Of a stretch of 6,521 bases of DNA, positions 6,154 to 6,521 are shown one piece after another. A program made the translations under genes and the position numbers. Source of the DNA: an uncultured Alcaligenaceae bacterium (GTDB lineage: Bacteria; Pseudomonadota; Gammaproteobacteria; Burkholderiales; Burkholderiaceae_B). Position 1 is the first letter of the stretch. Each line of letters opens with the position of its first letter. The notes under the pieces were generated by a model. That model was given only the letters and a program-made list of their open reading frames with translations, did no database searches and was not told the origin of the DNA. The stretch spans positions 1-6,521 of the forward strand of contig CALCPT010000508.1 in assembly GCA_937897265.1 (NCBI GenBank), read 5' to 3'.

Positions 6154-6521
6154 ATGATTCGTATTACGCAACGTGTGTTTGAGCCGAAGACTGCGGCGCA
6201 ACTCGAGTCGCTGCATGCTGCGTTTGTACGAATCATTGCCAACAAACTGCCCCCAAGTGTTGCCGCGTTGTATGCCACGCCCAAGGCCTCTGCCGATGGC
6301 ACGGTTCAGTGGTTCACACACGTAAGTGGGCAGCCACGGCCTTACGCCGAGTTGCCTGTTGCTGAGGCCGGACGCTTAAAGAGTGTTTTGTTTGAAAAGC
6401 TGTCAGCGCTCAGACAATATGCGGAAAGCTTGTCACAACAGCCGGGTCACGACGTGGCAGCTGTTGAGTTGCTGAAACGTGACAGTGCAGAGACGCCACT
6501 TGACGCAATTTTTACAGTGAA
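6154..6521 (+). CDS. Unrecognised protein, N-terminal part (3' end outside window)
   Basis: ATG at 6154 has AGG (6145-6147) six bases upstream, lies 14 nt after the lipoprotein stop, and the frame stays open for 122 codons to the end of the window. The start MIRITQRVFEP shows no signal peptide or membrane segment, so a cytoplasmic protein is likely. The visible part alternates helical stretches (AAQLESLHAAFVRIIANKLPPSV, shown in part) with a beta-rich piece around TVQWFTHVSGQPRPYAELP, followed by another helix. The pattern of a short strand ending in W-F/Y-x-H, then a Gly/Pro turn and a helix with repeated Leu, loosely recalls the N-terminal region of SrfA-type proteins of the Srf virulence-factor cluster. 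This is a memory-based resemblance only and too weak for a name. Being co-directional and tightly spaced with the lipoprotein gene, it probably belongs to the same transcript. Confidence 0.75.
   Translation, partial: MIRITQRVFEPKTAAQLESLHAAFVRIIANKLPPSVAALYATPKASADGTVQWFTHVSGQPRPYAELPVAEAGRLKSVLFEKLSALRQYAESLSQQPGHDVAAVELLKRDSAETPLDAIFTV

Overview
The window is a densely packed, single-strand (+) accessory locus from a Gram-negative bacterium, most likely a proteobacterium. This is suggested by two outer-membrane-type lipoproteins with LLAGC lipoboxes, a Sec-type signal peptide, purine-rich Shine-Dalgarno sites and GTG/TTG alternative starts. Genus cannot be told from the sequence. No mobile element, CRISPR array, tRNA or rRNA was seen.

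Layout. Position 2-1081 is the 3' end of a gene for a von Willebrand factor A (vWA)-type protein. Its C-terminal region resembles the part that follows the kinase in PpkA-type Ser/Thr kinases. It is followed without real gaps by an ABC-transporter ATPase (1083-1799, TagT-like), an FtsX/MacB-type permease (1786-3012, TagS-like) and a secreted formylglycine-generating-enzyme-fold protein with a helical C-terminal extension (3005-4648, TagR-like). These four are tightly coupled by a 1-nt gap and overlaps of 14 and 8 nt. After a 140-nt gap comes a lipoprotein gene (TagQ-like) split by an apparent -1 frameshift (4789-5190 and 5154-5495). Next is a 125-nt gap with a long perfect-looking hairpin, a second small coiled-coil lipoprotein gene (5621-6139), and the start of an unrecognised gene that runs off the window (6154-6521).

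How they may work together. In Pseudomonas aeruginosa the TagQ-TagR-TagS-TagT proteins form a trans-envelope relay: outer-membrane lipoprotein, periplasmic FGE-like protein and inner-membrane ABC complex. The relay acts upstream of the PpkA kinase to trigger type VI secretion by threonine phosphorylation. The same set of parts is present here, but in the reverse gene order (vWA/kinase end, T, S, R, Q), with an additional lipoprotein and an extra unknown gene. No T6SS structural gene is visible, so the link to secretion is an inference. The module could equally be a stand-alone envelope-sensing system.
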